Source: JAXLYE01 sp046351595 (GTDB lineage: Bacteria > Myxococcota_A > Polyangia > Palsa-1104 > JAEUJZ01). Taken from it: a stretch of DNA of 64,000 bases. Positions 18,235-26,903 of this stretch are shown piece by piece (within the stretch, counting starts at the first letter, position 1; each line of letters opens with the position of its first letter). The translations under genes were made by a program, and so were the position numbers. Location of the stretch: NCBI GenBank assembly GCA_046351595.1, contig JAXLYE010000001.1, positions 1,798,001-1,862,000 on the forward strand. The letters run 5' to 3'. The notes beneath the pieces are model-generated. The model saw nothing but the letters and a program-made list of their open reading frames with translations, searched no databases and had not been told where the DNA came from.

Positions 18235-18538
18235 AGCTGCTCTGCCCTCCGGTACTTCCCGATGCTCCGCAATCTAGCACGTGCTGCCCGTAGTCTCGTC
18301 GGCAACACGACGCCGACAGGCGGACACCTTGTCCCCTGCGAGCGGCCGGCCAGGCGCTCGGCCGGGACGGCCCAGGCGCCCCCCGCGCACGCCGCGCCCT
18401 GCGGCATTTCGCCGCGGCACGTCTGTCACAGCGCGGGACCGGTGCCTCCATTTCTCGACGTGTTGTTACGCGCCGCGGGCGCGGGCGGTTCCGGGCTTCG
18501 CACTTGCAAGCCGCGGGCGATTACCCGACACTGCCGGC
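18235..18538. promoter_or_regulatory. Divergent intergenic region with operator-like inverted repeats
   Basis: A 304-base gap between the desaturase-like and thiolase genes. It contains a perfect 10-bp palindrome AGCACGTGCT (18276-18285) and an inverted repeat GTCGGC-N8-GCCGAC (18298-18317). Both lie within 85 bases of the desaturase start and could be regulator sites for a shared lipid regulator. GGAGGG lies 12 bases upstream of the desaturase ATG, which is rather far. No gene seen. Confidence 0.4.
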
Positions 18539-19696
18539 ATGCGTGATGTCGTCATTCTCCAGGGTGTGAGGACGCCGTTCGGACGCGGCGTGAAGGGTTC
18601 GCTCAAGGACACGCGGCCCGACGATCTCGGGATCGCGGTGGTGAAGGAGTCGCTGCGGCGCGCCGAGGTGCAGCCCGGCGACGTCGAGGACGTGGTCCTG
18701 GGCTGCGCCTTCCCCGAGGCCGAGCAGGGCATGAACGTGGCACGCCTGATCTCGGTCGGCGCCGGCCTGCCGGTGGAAGTGCCGGCCATGACCATCAACC
18801 GCTTCTGCTCCTCGGGCGTGCAGGCGGTCTCGATCGTCGCCGACCGCATCGCCACCGGCCAGATCGACGTCGGCATCGCCGGCGGCGTCGAGTCGATGTC
18901 GATGATCCCGATGACCGGCGCCAAGGTCTCCTTGAACCCGCGCCTGGTCGACGAGAACCCCGCGCTCTACACGCCGATGGGCGTGACCGCCGAGAACGTG
19001 GCGCGGCGCTTCAACATCTCGCGCGCCGAGCAGGACGAGTTCGCGTACAAGAGCCACAAGAAGGCCGCGGCGGCGCAGCAGGCGGGCTTCTTTGGCGACG
19101 AGATCCTGCCGATCGATACCCAGGCCTTCGACGAGAGCGGCAAGCCGCGGCCGCTCAAGCTCGATCGCGACGAGCTGCCGCGCGCCGACACCGACCCGCA
19201 GAAGCTCGGGGCGCTGCGCCCGGCGTTCGACCCGACGGGCAGCGTGACGCCGGGCAACAGCTCGCCGCTGACCGACGGCGCGGCGGCGCTGGTGCTGGCC
19301 TCCAAGGAGCGCGCGAACGGCCGCAAGGCGCTCGGCTACTTCCGCGGCTTCGCGGTCGCGGGCGTGCCGCCCGAGATCATGGGCATCGGCCCGGTGCCGG
19401 CGGTGCGCAAGCTCCTGCAGAAGACCGGCCTGCGCATCGAGGACATCGACCTGTTCGAGCTCAACGAGGCGTTCGCCAGCCAGTGCCTGTACTGCGCCAA
19501 GGAGCTCGGCGTCCCCGAGGAGAAGCTCAACGTCAACGGCGGCGCCATCGCCATCGGCCACCCGCTCGGCGCCACCGGCGCGCGCATGACGCTGACGGCG
19601 CTGCGCGAGCTGGCGCGGCGCGGCGGCCGCTACGGCATCATCTCGATGTGCATCGGCGGCGGCATGGGAGCGGCGGCGCTGGTCGAGCGCGCCTAG
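18539..19696 (+). CDS. Thiolase (acetyl-CoA C-acyltransferase)
   Basis: A 385-residue complete thiolase. The acylated Cys90 lies in RFCSSG; the C-terminal pieces NEAFA, GGAIAIGHPLGATGAR (catalytic His) and CIGGGMGAA (second Cys) are all present. It would cleave 3-ketoacyl-CoA in beta-oxidation or condense acetyl-CoA units; the 385-residue length and missing FadB partner do not decide between them. ATG 18539 gives MRDVVILQGVRTPFG, the usual start; the longer upstream frame is not homologous. The thioesterase gene follows after 13 bases, probably in one operon. Confidence 0.93.
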   Translation: MRDVVILQGVRTPFGRGVKGSLKDTRPDDLGIAVVKESLRRAEVQPGDVEDVVLGCAFPEAEQGMNVARLISVGAGLPVEVPAMTINRFCSSGVQAVSIVADRIATGQIDVGIAGGVESMSMIPMTGAKVSLNPRLVDENPALYTPMGVTAENVARRFNISRAEQDEFAYKSHKKAAAAQQAGFFGDEILPIDTQAFDESGKPRPLKLDRDELPRADTDPQKLGALRPAFDPTGSVTPGNSSPLTDGAAALVLASKERANGRKALGYFRGFAVAGVPPEIMGIGPVPAVRKLLQKTGLRIEDIDLFELNEAFASQCLYCAKELGVPEEKLNVNGGAIAIGHPLGATGARMTLTALRELARRGGRYGIISMCIGGGMGAAALVERA

Positions 19697-19709
19697 CCGG
19701 CTGCAGCGG

Positions 19710-20231
19710 ATGGAAGCGACCGAGCCCGGCGTCTCGCTGCGCATCGTGGTGGCCTGGGGCGACATGGACGCGCTCGGGCACGTGAACAATACGGTGTACC
19801 TGCGCTGGTTCGAGTCGGCGCGCATCGCCTGGTGGGAGCGGATCGCGCCGGCCGTCGGCGCCAGCGAGCCGCTCGCCGCGGACCTCGGCCCGAGCGCCCA
19901 CAGCATCGGGCCCATCGGCCCGAGCGCCCACAGCATCGGGTCCATCGGCCCGAGCGCCCACAGCATCGGGCCCATCGGCCCGATTCTGGCCCGCACCACC
20001 ATCGACTACCGCCGCCCGGTGCGCTACCCGGACACCGTCGAGGTCCGCGTCACGGCGCGGCGCATCGGCGGCAAGTCCGTGACGCTCGGCTACGAGGTCA
20101 CAAGCAGCGCCCAGGACGGCGCCGTGGTCGCCGAGGGCGAGACCGTGATCGTGATGTACGACTACCGCCGCGGCACGCCCGTGCCGATCGACGACACGGT
20201 GCGCGAGGCGATGCAGCGCGGCGGCGGCTGA
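19710..20231 (+). CDS. Acyl-CoA thioesterase, hotdog fold, with in-frame minisatellite
   Basis: A 173-residue 4HBT-type thioesterase. The signature WGDMDALGHVNNTVYLRWFE has the catalytic Asp of the 4-hydroxybenzoyl-CoA thioesterase group and the long first helix follows. The usual second strand (ARTTIDYRRPVRYPD) comes only after an unusual stretch of three 10-residue repeats (GPSAHSIGPI type) coded by a 30-bp tandem repeat. This is a loop insertion between helix and strand and may be tolerated. It would hydrolyse acyl-CoA esters next to the thiolase. Confidence 0.88.
   Translation: MEATEPGVSLRIVVAWGDMDALGHVNNTVYLRWFESARIAWWERIAPAVGASEPLAADLGPSAHSIGPIGPSAHSIGSIGPSAHSIGPIGPILARTTIDYRRPVRYPDTVEVRVTARRIGGKSVTLGYEVTSSAQDGAVVAEGETVIVMYDYRRGTPVPIDDTVREAMQRGGG
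19887..19986 (+). repeat. 30-bp tandem repeat inside thioesterase gene
   Basis: Three 30-base copies begin at 19887, 19917 and 19947, followed by a partial fourth (GGCCCGATT). Copies differ by a single base (CCC/TCC). The unit length keeps the reading frame and encodes GPSAHSIG(P/S)I. Near identity indicates recent expansion. Confidence 0.92.
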
Positions 20232-20745
20232 GCCGGCCGGGCGGCCGCCTCCGACCGGGCGCCCTCCGCGCGCCGCCCGCTGGCCGATGGCCCTTTTTGC
20301 TTCGACGCAGCGGCCTGCTGGCTTCCCGCAAGCCCCCGTCGACTGCTCTTCACGCCCTCTGGGTTTGCCGCAGGCCCTTCTCGGCTGCTCTCCACGGCCT
20401 CTGGGCTTGCCGCCACGCCCTCTGGGTTTGCCGCAGGCCCTTCTCGGCTGCTCTCCACGGCCTCTGGGCTTGTCGCCACGGCCTCTGGGTTTTCCACCAC
20501 GGCCTCTCGGCTGCTCTCCACGGCCTCTGGGTTTGCCACCACGGCCTCCCGAGCGCTCTTCGCGGCCTCCTGGTTTGCCACCAGGGCCGTCTGCTCTGCC
20601 ACCAGCCCTCCCGAGCTCCGGGCTCGGCCCGGCGGGTGCTCTTCTTGGCCCCGCGCGTGCTCTTCTTGGCCCCGCGCGTGCTCTTCTTGGCCCCGCGCGT
20701 GCTCCTCTTGCGCTCGCGGGGGCCCGGCGCCGCGCGGGGGCGGCG
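20232..20745. repeat. Minisatellite region between convergent genes (21-bp units)
   Basis: About 514 bases with no firmly supported gene. From about 20341 to 20570 a 21-base unit like CACGGCCTCTGGGTTTGCCG recurs in many imperfect copies, arranged partly in a 63-base higher-order unit. From 20637 to 20710 a different 21-base unit (GTGCTCTTCTTGGCCCCGCGC) is repeated three times exactly, then decays. All units are multiples of three, and every frame is open. The minus-strand frame 20162-20806 would encode a Glu/Ala/Ser-rich repeat protein (EEHARGQ and PEAVESS repeats) but overlaps both neighbours and has low third-position GC. It is annotated as a repeat, with coding left open. Confidence 0.7.
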
Positions 20746-21930
20746 TCAGCGCGTAAGCTGCAGCGTCGGCTCGATGGCGATCAGGCGCTTGAGCCACATC
20801 GGGCACGCGCGCGCATCGGTGACGCCGTCACCGCAGCCGATGAAGTCGCCGGACCAGGCGCCCTCGACCCAGCGCCGGCAGCCCGCCGCGAGCTCGGCCA
20901 TCACCGCCTTGGCCGGCGCATGGGCGCGGGCGCAGACCACGGCCCGCGCGAGCTCGCGCTGCGTCTCCTGGCCGCCGAGGATGCGCTGCCGCAGCGCCGA
21001 CAGCGAGGCCGGCGGCGGGCTCGGGCATGCGCGCGCGAGCGCCGCCCGCGCCACCGCATCGGTCGCGCTGAAGCGGCCGTCCATGAGCGCGTGCTGCACG
21101 AACAGCGCCGCCACCGCCGGGTCGTCGTCGGCGCCGCCGCACGTGGTGATGGAGGCGCTCTCGTAGACGCCGCGCGTCACGAGGTCAGGGCGGCCGTCGC
21201 CGTCGACGTCCTCCATGCGGCTGTCGTCGCCGAGCGGCGGGCTGTGCGGGTAGGCGCGCAGCGCGCGCGGGACCAGGGTCAAAAGGTGCCGCGTCATGCG
21301 CGGGCTCTCGCCCGACTCGGCGTCCCCGAGCGCCAGCAGCACCTCGAGGTTGCCGTCGCCGTCATAGTCGAAGGCGCCGAGCAGGTCGACCCAGCGATCG
21401 ATCTGGGGCGCGTACTCGATGCTGAGCCCGAAGTCGCGCGCCGGCACCGCGCCGAGCGCGCTCGAGGGCAGGCGGTCGGCCTCGGTCACCCGGCCGTCGG
21501 CGACCCGCACGATCGACATGCGCAGCGAGAGCTTCCAGGTGACGTCGTCGCAGTCGCCGGCGCAGCCCTTGACGCCGCCCGGCCGCAGCATCAGCCCGAC
21601 GAAGCCGTCCTTCTGCGGCAGGCAGCGCCCGAGCAGCTCGTCGTACGAGCGCAGCCGCTCCGAGTCCAGCGGCGAGCTGCGCTGAAACTCGGCGCGCAGC
21701 CTGGGACGCGCCCGCAGCGCCGCGCTGAGCACCGCCCGGTTCTTGGCCGCGAGCTCGGCGCAGCTCTGCGGCCCGTACGCGGCCGGCGGGACGGTCGCCA
21801 CCGGGGACCGGGCCGGCCCAGGCACCGCCGGCACCGGCGGCGGCTCGGCCCTTGGTGTCGGCGCCCCCAGCGCGCACGTGACCAGCAGCCCGAAGAAGGT
21901 CAGCTTGCGGAGCGAGAGCAGCCCGCGCAT
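20746..21930 (-). CDS. Secreted protein with FG-GAP/VCBS-like repeats
   Basis: A 394-residue exported protein: signal peptide MRGLLSLRKLTFFGLLVTCALG, then a Pro-rich linker. Two DxDGDG motifs (FDYDGDGNLEVLL and EDVDGDGRPDLV) match the calcium-binding signature of FG-GAP/VCBS beta-propeller-like repeats. Cys residues (SCAEL, RCLPQ, KGCAGDC, TTCGG, ACPS and others) suggest disulfides and export. Start 21930 is chosen over longer alternatives because AGGAGG lies 6 bases upstream. The function is unknown; no enzyme motif is visible. Confidence 0.75.
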   Translation of the reverse strand: MRGLLSLRKLTFFGLLVTCALGAPTPRAEPPPVPAVPGPARSPVATVPPAAYGPQSCAELAAKNRAVLSAALRARPRLRAEFQRSSPLDSERLRSYDELLGRCLPQKDGFVGLMLRPGGVKGCAGDCDDVTWKLSLRMSIVRVADGRVTEADRLPSSALGAVPARDFGLSIEYAPQIDRWVDLLGAFDYDGDGNLEVLLALGDAESGESPRMTRHLLTLVPRALRAYPHSPPLGDDSRMEDVDGDGRPDLVTRGVYESASITTCGGADDDPAVAALFVQHALMDGRFSATDAVARAALARACPSPPPASLSALRQRILGGQETQRELARAVVCARAHAPAKAVMAELAAGCRRWVEGAWSGDFIGCGDGVTDARACPMWLKRLIAIEPTLQLTR

Positions 21931-21991
21931 CGGCACCTCCTGCTGCTTGATCATAATCCCGACCGAGCCGCCCGCGCAGCTCGCACAGGGC

Positions 21992-22495
21992 TCAGCCGTT
22001 GTCGTCGCCGCCGCGCAGATCGAGGCGGAAGGTGCGGCGGGCGAGCTCGGTGAAGCCGCGGCGCATATACAGGTTGGCGGCGCGCGCATGGCTGGGCTCG
22101 ACCTGCAGGTCGACGGCGCGGCAGCCGTGCGCGCGGCACGTCGCGATCGCGGCCTCGAGCAGGCGCGTGCCCAGGCCGGCGCCGCGCTGCTCGGGGCGCA
22201 CGTACAGCTCGTCGAGCCAGCCCGCCAGGCCGCCGATCTCCGGTGTCCACGCGAAGTTGACGAAGGCCAGGCCCAGCGCCTCGCCGCCCGCCCCGCCGCG
22301 CGCCAGCAGCACCACGCCGAGGTGCGGTCGCACGAACAGCTCGTCGATGGAGCGGCGCAGCTCGGACTCGCTCACCGGGATCGCGTGCTCGTCGAGCTGC
22401 GCCCGCAGGAGCGCCAGCGCGTCCGCGACGTCCGCCGGCCCGACGGGCCCGATCGTCAGCTCGGTCGTCCCCTCGGTCGTCCCCTCGGTCGTCAT
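21992..22495 (-). CDS. GNAT-family N-acetyltransferase
   Basis: A 167-residue acetyl-CoA dependent acetyltransferase. The acetyl-CoA loop appears as RPEQRGAGLGTRLLE, and the C-terminal NLYMRRGFTE is the second conserved element. The substrate is unknown. The N-terminus starts with a 12-bp tandem repeat giving MTTEGTTEGTTE before the domain begins. It lies between the esterase-like gene upstream (18 bases away, same strand, possibly co-transcribed) and the FG-GAP gene downstream. Confidence 0.9.
   Translation of the reverse strand: MTTEGTTEGTTELTIGPVGPADVADALALLRAQLDEHAIPVSESELRRSIDELFVRPHLGVVLLARGGAGGEALGLAFVNFAWTPEIGGLAGWLDELYVRPEQRGAGLGTRLLEAAIATCRAHGCRAVDLQVEPSHARAANLYMRRGFTELARRTFRLDLRGGDDNG
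22459..22495 (-). repeat. 12-bp in-frame repeat at acetyltransferase start
   Basis: On the minus strand the unit ACGACCGAGGGG occurs nearly three times directly after the ATG, encoding TTEG repeats. The count may vary between strains without frame loss. Confidence 0.85.
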
Positions 22496-22513
22496 GGCTG
22501 TGCTCTGCGGGCC

Positions 22514-25072
22514 CTAGCGCGTGACCTCGACCTCGGCCGGCTCGCGCAGGCGGTAGGTCTTGCGCAGGTAGGCATCGAGCTCCTCGAGCAGCGCCTCGCC
22601 CTTGTAGCCGCCGAGCGGGTGGTCGGTGTAGAAGGTGCCCTCCTCGCACTGGTCGCCCATCGCCGGCAGCGGGCCGGACGGGACGTCGCCGCCGGGCCGG
22701 CACTTGCCGTCGAGGAACACCAGCACGGCCTTGGGCAGCCGGCGCTTGGGGTCGGGATCGGACATGTAGCTGTGGATCAGGCTCCCGATCTGGCGGCCCA
22801 GGTCCTCGGGCTCCATGCCGTAGCCGTGGCCGATGTAGATGATCGGGTAGCGCAGCTGCGCGTTCTGCGGCAGAAAGTAGCCGGGCGGCAGGATCAGGCT
22901 GTAGGGCGCGCGGCGGCCCGAGGCCGTCTCGAACACCGGGTTCTTCGGCACGAGCCGCGGATCGTCGTCGGCCTGCAGGCTGGTGTCGGCGTCGGGCCAG
23001 CGCGACAGGAGGTACGAGAACAGCATGATCGCGCGGTGGATGACCTGCGTCACCGCGCCGGCGTGGCGGCCGTCGCCGGTCTTCTCGGCCTCGGACTCGG
23101 CGATCTCGGGGTTGCCGTAGCGGACGAAGGCGCGGCGCCCGAGCTTGGCCAGGTCGACGGAGTTGGCGTCGAAGCGCGTCTCCTCGGTGGGGCCGAGGCC
23201 GACGAGCGCCGGGAAGCCGCCATACAGCTGCAGAGACAGGCCGCGCGCCGAGAGCGCCCCGAACAGCGCGCTGGTCGAGACGTGGGCGTTGAAGAAGTCG
23301 CGGATGCCGGCATCGTAGAAGATGTCGCGCTGGGCGAGGTCCGCGAGCGGGATCTTCTCGATGAGCGTGTGCGGATCGTGCTCGAGCCACTTCTGCAGGC
23401 CGGGGTTCAGGTCGAAGCGGCCGTTCTTCTCGCCATAGTCGAAGCAGCCGGGCGGGCCGCTCACGATGTCGCAGCCCTTGTCCGCGACGCCGTCGAGGCC
23501 GACGTCGTCGTAGGGCTCGCCCGCGTCGTAGCGCCAGTTGCCCTCGGTGCCGCCGGGGTTTGTGAGGTAGTGGTAGTTGTCGCCGGCCGGGTCGGGGTTC
23601 TTGATCGGGTCGTAGCCCGGCTCCCTGGCGTCGGGCAGTCCGTCGAGGCCGACGTCGCGGAACGGCTCGCTCTGCTGCATCAGCACCGGCTCGCCGGCGT
23701 CGCGATTGCGGTTGCCGTTCAAGTCCACGGCCAGGAGGATCTGCGCCGGATCGAGCTGCGGCTGGCTCGGGTCGAAGACGCCGGGCCTGCCGTCGGGCTC
23801 ACCGCCGTCGCAGAAGGTGATGACGTCGCTCTGGCCGGCGGGGTTGTAGCGGCCGTCGTAGAACGGCCTGGCCATCGGGTCCGAGCGCAGGCCCTTGATC
23901 ACGATCGGGCTCGCGCACGCCACGGCCGGCGCCTGCTCGAGGGTGCTCGCCGGCACGCCCGGCGGCAGGTACGGATCCTTGGGGTTGTAGTAGGCCCAGT
24001 TGCCGAGCGCGCGCACCAGGTCGCGGTTGGCGCGCAAAAACAGGCGACGGCGCAGCGTCAGGCCGATGCCCTCGCCGGTCTGGATCGGCATGGCCTCGAA
24101 GGTGCCGGTGAGCTCGGCCTGGCCGGCGAGCGGACCGCGGCGCGGCGGGCACGCCTTGCCGATCTGCTTGTCCGGGTTCGTCGGATCCAGCTGCATGTCC
24201 TCGGCGGTGCAGAAGCCGCCGAAGAAGAAGTCGCGGATGAAGCCCTGCGTATAGGTCAGGTCCGGGCCCGGGTCCGCGCCCATCACACCGACGGCGTCGA
24301 AGCGCTCGGGGTGGCGGAAGAAGTACATCGAGGCGCCGATGCCGCCCATCGAGATGCCGCCGACCGCGCGGTAGACGAAGCGGCGGCGCAGCTTCTGGCC
24401 GAGGTCCGCCGGCATCGCGACCTGGAAGGTGCCGACCTCGCCGAGGGTGCCGGCCGGGGCGCGCGGGCGCAGGCCGTGGCCGGGCAGGTGGAAGCGCAGC
24501 TGCCCGCCCTGCGCCGCCGAGATCGTGATGTTCTCGACGGGCGTGACGTGCACCGGGGCGCTGCCGAAGCGCGAGAGCACGACCAGGCGCTGGCGCTCGC
24601 CCTTGCCGCCGTCGGGCAGCTTGCTGATGTCGAAGGGCAGGCGCAGGTCGACGCCGCGCCGGCCGAGCGGCTGCCCGAGCCGCAGCGTCACCGCCGGGCC
24701 CAGCACCGTGTACTCGGCGAGCTGCAGGGCGCTGCCCGGCTGCAGGTCGATCGCCGAGCCGGGGGCGTCGTCGGGGGCCGGGCTGATGCAGGCCGCGGCC
24801 GTGCGCCCCGGGTCTGCTGCGCCGTCGACGCCGCCGCTCGCCGCGACCGCCGGCTTCAGCATCGCCGCGCTGCAGCCGTCGAGCGGCGCCTCGTGCTCGG
24901 TCATGACATCGGGCGGCATCCTCATCATCGGCTGCTCATCGCCGCAGCCGGGCAGGCCCGCGGTCGACAGGCCCAGGAGGCCCAGCGCCAGCGGGCGCAG
25001 CCCTGACTGCAGGCGCAGCGACGGAGCGCGAGATGCGCGCGGGCGACGGAGGGAGCGGGGTGACGTCGGCAT
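22514..25072 (-). CDS. Large lipoprotein esterase with apparently permuted alpha/beta-hydrolase halves
   Basis: An 852-residue lipoprotein (lipobox LPGC, Cys43). Residues 236-245 carry GGISMGGIG, the nucleophile elbow (Ser241) of esterase-D-like hydrolases, followed by FRHPERFDAVGVMGADPG as expected. Further on YDAGIRDFF and a His-rich helix resemble the Asp and His regions. The part that normally comes first, LILPPGY, YPIIYIGHGYG (about residue 747), VFLDGK and GYKGEALLEELDAYLRKTYR, is instead at the C-terminus and stops where GxSMGG should follow. The middle contains Asp/Gly-rich, calcium-site-like repeats (LNGNRNRDAGEP, WRYDAGEPYDDVGLDG). It probably acts as a surface esterase. ATG 25072 is the only Met fitting the signal peptide. 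Confidence 0.75.
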   Translation of the reverse strand: MPTSPRSLRRPRASRAPSLRLQSGLRPLALGLLGLSTAGLPGCGDEQPMMRMPPDVMTEHEAPLDGCSAAMLKPAVAASGGVDGAADPGRTAAACISPAPDDAPGSAIDLQPGSALQLAEYTVLGPAVTLRLGQPLGRRGVDLRLPFDISKLPDGGKGERQRLVVLSRFGSAPVHVTPVENITISAAQGGQLRFHLPGHGLRPRAPAGTLGEVGTFQVAMPADLGQKLRRRFVYRAVGGISMGGIGASMYFFRHPERFDAVGVMGADPGPDLTYTQGFIRDFFFGGFCTAEDMQLDPTNPDKQIGKACPPRRGPLAGQAELTGTFEAMPIQTGEGIGLTLRRRLFLRANRDLVRALGNWAYYNPKDPYLPPGVPASTLEQAPAVACASPIVIKGLRSDPMARPFYDGRYNPAGQSDVITFCDGGEPDGRPGVFDPSQPQLDPAQILLAVDLNGNRNRDAGEPVLMQQSEPFRDVGLDGLPDAREPGYDPIKNPDPAGDNYHYLTNPGGTEGNWRYDAGEPYDDVGLDGVADKGCDIVSGPPGCFDYGEKNGRFDLNPGLQKWLEHDPHTLIEKIPLADLAQRDIFYDAGIRDFFNAHVSTSALFGALSARGLSLQLYGGFPALVGLGPTEETRFDANSVDLAKLGRRAFVRYGNPEIAESEAEKTGDGRHAGAVTQVIHRAIMLFSYLLSRWPDADTSLQADDDPRLVPKNPVFETASGRRAPYSLILPPGYFLPQNAQLRYPIIYIGHGYGMEPEDLGRQIGSLIHSYMSDPDPKRRLPKAVLVFLDGKCRPGGDVPSGPLPAMGDQCEEGTFYTDHPLGGYKGEALLEELDAYLRKTYRLREPAEVEVTR

Positions 25073-25096
25073 GGCGCGCAGTGTAGCCTCAAAGCC

Positions 25097-25540
25097 ATGC
25101 CTGCCGTCACGCTTTCCCTGGACGCGGAAGACAACCCGCTGGCGCTGCTTGTACAGGGCGTGCTCGCCGACTGCGCCGCCCGTCACGGCGACCGCCTGCC
25201 GGGGCTGCGCAGCCGCATCGGCCTGGTCGCGCGCGACGCCGGCGCCAGCGTGACGCTGGTGTTCGCGGGAGACGGCGGCTGCGAGCTCCACGACGGAGTG
25301 CGCGAGGCCGACCTGACGTTCGAGAGCGACTCGGATCTCCTGCCGCGGCTGCAGACGCTGCCGACGCTGCTCGGCTGGCCGATCCTGGCGTCGCCGGCGG
25401 GGCTGGAGCTGGTGCTGGTGCTCTTTCAGCGGCCGCTGCGGGTGCGCGGGCTCGACGTCGTCCTTTCCGAGCCGCGGCGCGCGGCGCGGGCCCTGCTCGA
25501 CGCGCTGCAGCTCACGCGGCTGCTCGCGGGGGGCGTGTGA
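25097..25540 (+). CDS. SCP2-like (sterol carrier) domain protein
   Basis: A 147-residue single-domain protein. The pattern VTLVFAGDGGCELHDG, then ADLTFESDSDLLPRLQTLPTLLG and LRVRGL, resembles SCP2 sterol-transfer domains, which bind lipids or serve as a regulatory tail on other enzymes. Sequence similarity is modest, so the family call is tentative. It starts only 24 bases from the divergent lipoprotein gene, so their promoters must overlap. Confidence 0.55.
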   Translation: MPAVTLSLDAEDNPLALLVQGVLADCAARHGDRLPGLRSRIGLVARDAGASVTLVFAGDGGCELHDGVREADLTFESDSDLLPRLQTLPTLLGWPILASPAGLELVLVLFQRPLRVRGLDVVLSEPRRAARALLDALQLTRLLAGGV

Positions 25541-25607
25541 GCGCGGCGGCCCGGTCGACAAGCTCGGCATCGGCAAGCTCGGCCAGGTCGGCCAGGCCGG
25601 CGCGACG

Positions 25608-26903
25608 ATGACGCCGCTCGACGTCGCCATCGTCGGCTGCGGCACCGCGGGTCCGGCCGCGGCGCTGTTCCTGCTCCGCGCCGGCCACCGCGTCACGGTC
25701 TACGAGCGGGTGCCGCGCCCGGGGCCGGTCGGCGCCGGCATCGTGCTGCAGCCGACGGGCATGGCGGTGCTCGCGGCGCTCGGCCTGCTCGACGAGGTGC
25801 TGGCGCGCGGCGCGGTCCTGCGCGAGCTGTACTGCGAGAGCGCGGTGCGCCGCCCGGTGGTGCACCTGCGCTACGCCGACCTGGCCGCGGACCTGTACGG
25901 CCTCGGGCTGCACCGCGGCGTGCTGTTCCAGACGCTGTACGCGGCGCTGCTCTCGGATCCGGGCGCGGCCGCGCGCCTGCAGCTGCACCTCGGCGTCGAG
26001 GTCACCGCCGTCGAGCGGCGCGGCCCGCGGCAGGCCCTGCACCTGCGCACCGCCGACGGCGCGCGCCTCGGCCCGCACGACCTGTTGATCGTCGCGGACG
26101 GCGCGCGCTCGCAGCTGCGCGACGACGGCCTGCACAAGCAGGTCACGCGCTACCCGTGGGGCGCGCTGTGGTATGTCGCCCGCGACGAAGAGCGACATCT
26201 GTCCGGCTTCCTCGGCGCGCGCCTGTACCAGGTGGTCGACGGGACGCGGCGGCTGCTGGGCCTTTTGCCGACGGGGCTCGGGCCGCGGCCGGCGGACCGC
26301 GCGGAGCCGGCGGCAGGGCCCGACGTGCCGCTGGTCAGCCTGTTCTACAGCGTGCGCATCGACGACGTGCCGGCGCTGCGGGCCGCGGGCCTCTTGGCGT
26401 GGAAGGCCGAGGTGCGGCGCCTGGCGCCGGCCGCGGACGCGGTGCTGGGCTCGATCCGCTCGATCGATCAGCTGCTGCTCAGCGAGTACTCCGACGTGGT
26501 GATGGAGCGCTGGCACGGCCGCGACGTCGTCTACCTGGGCGACGCAGCACACGCCATGAGCCCGCAGCTCGGCCAGGGCTGCAACCTGGCGCTCGTCGAC
26601 GCCGCGGTGCTGGCCGCGAGCCTGGCCGCGCACGACCGGGTCGCCGATGCGCTCGCGGCGTACTCGCGCGCCCGGCGCAGCCACCTCGGCTACTACCAGC
26701 TGGCGACGCGCTGGCTGACGCCGCTGTTCCAGTCGGATCACGCCTGGCTCGGGCCGCCGCGCGACCTGCTGATGGGCCTCACCTGCCGCCTGCCGTGGTT
26801 CCGCACGCAGATGCTCACGGGCATGGCCGGCGTCTCGCGCGGGCCGCTCCTGCCGCCGCTGCCGCTCGGCAGCCGGCCCCCTGCCCTGCCCGCGCTCCGC
26901 TAG
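25608..26903 (+). CDS. FAD-dependent monooxygenase (UbiH/p-hydroxybenzoate hydroxylase family)
   Basis: A 431-residue flavoprotein. VAIVGCGTAGPAAALFLL is the N-terminal Rossmann motif and YERVPRPG the ribose-binding acid; the DG-type motif VADGARSQLR and the GD motif VVYLGDAAHAMSPQLGQG complete the FAD site. Such enzymes use NAD(P)H and oxygen to hydroxylate aromatic or other small molecules; the substrate is unknown. The last 60 residues lack usual homology and end in Pro/Leu-rich sequence. Repeats of CAAGCTCGG type precede the start. It may be co-transcribed with the SCP2-like gene (67-base gap). Confidence 0.9.
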   Translation: MTPLDVAIVGCGTAGPAAALFLLRAGHRVTVYERVPRPGPVGAGIVLQPTGMAVLAALGLLDEVLARGAVLRELYCESAVRRPVVHLRYADLAADLYGLGLHRGVLFQTLYAALLSDPGAAARLQLHLGVEVTAVERRGPRQALHLRTADGARLGPHDLLIVADGARSQLRDDGLHKQVTRYPWGALWYVARDEERHLSGFLGARLYQVVDGTRRLLGLLPTGLGPRPADRAEPAAGPDVPLVSLFYSVRIDDVPALRAAGLLAWKAEVRRLAPAADAVLGSIRSIDQLLLSEYSDVVMERWHGRDVVYLGDAAHAMSPQLGQGCNLALVDAAVLAASLAAHDRVADALAAYSRARRSHLGYYQLATRWLTPLFQSDHAWLGPPRDLLMGLTCRLPWFRTQMLTGMAGVSRGPLLPPLPLGSRPPALPALR

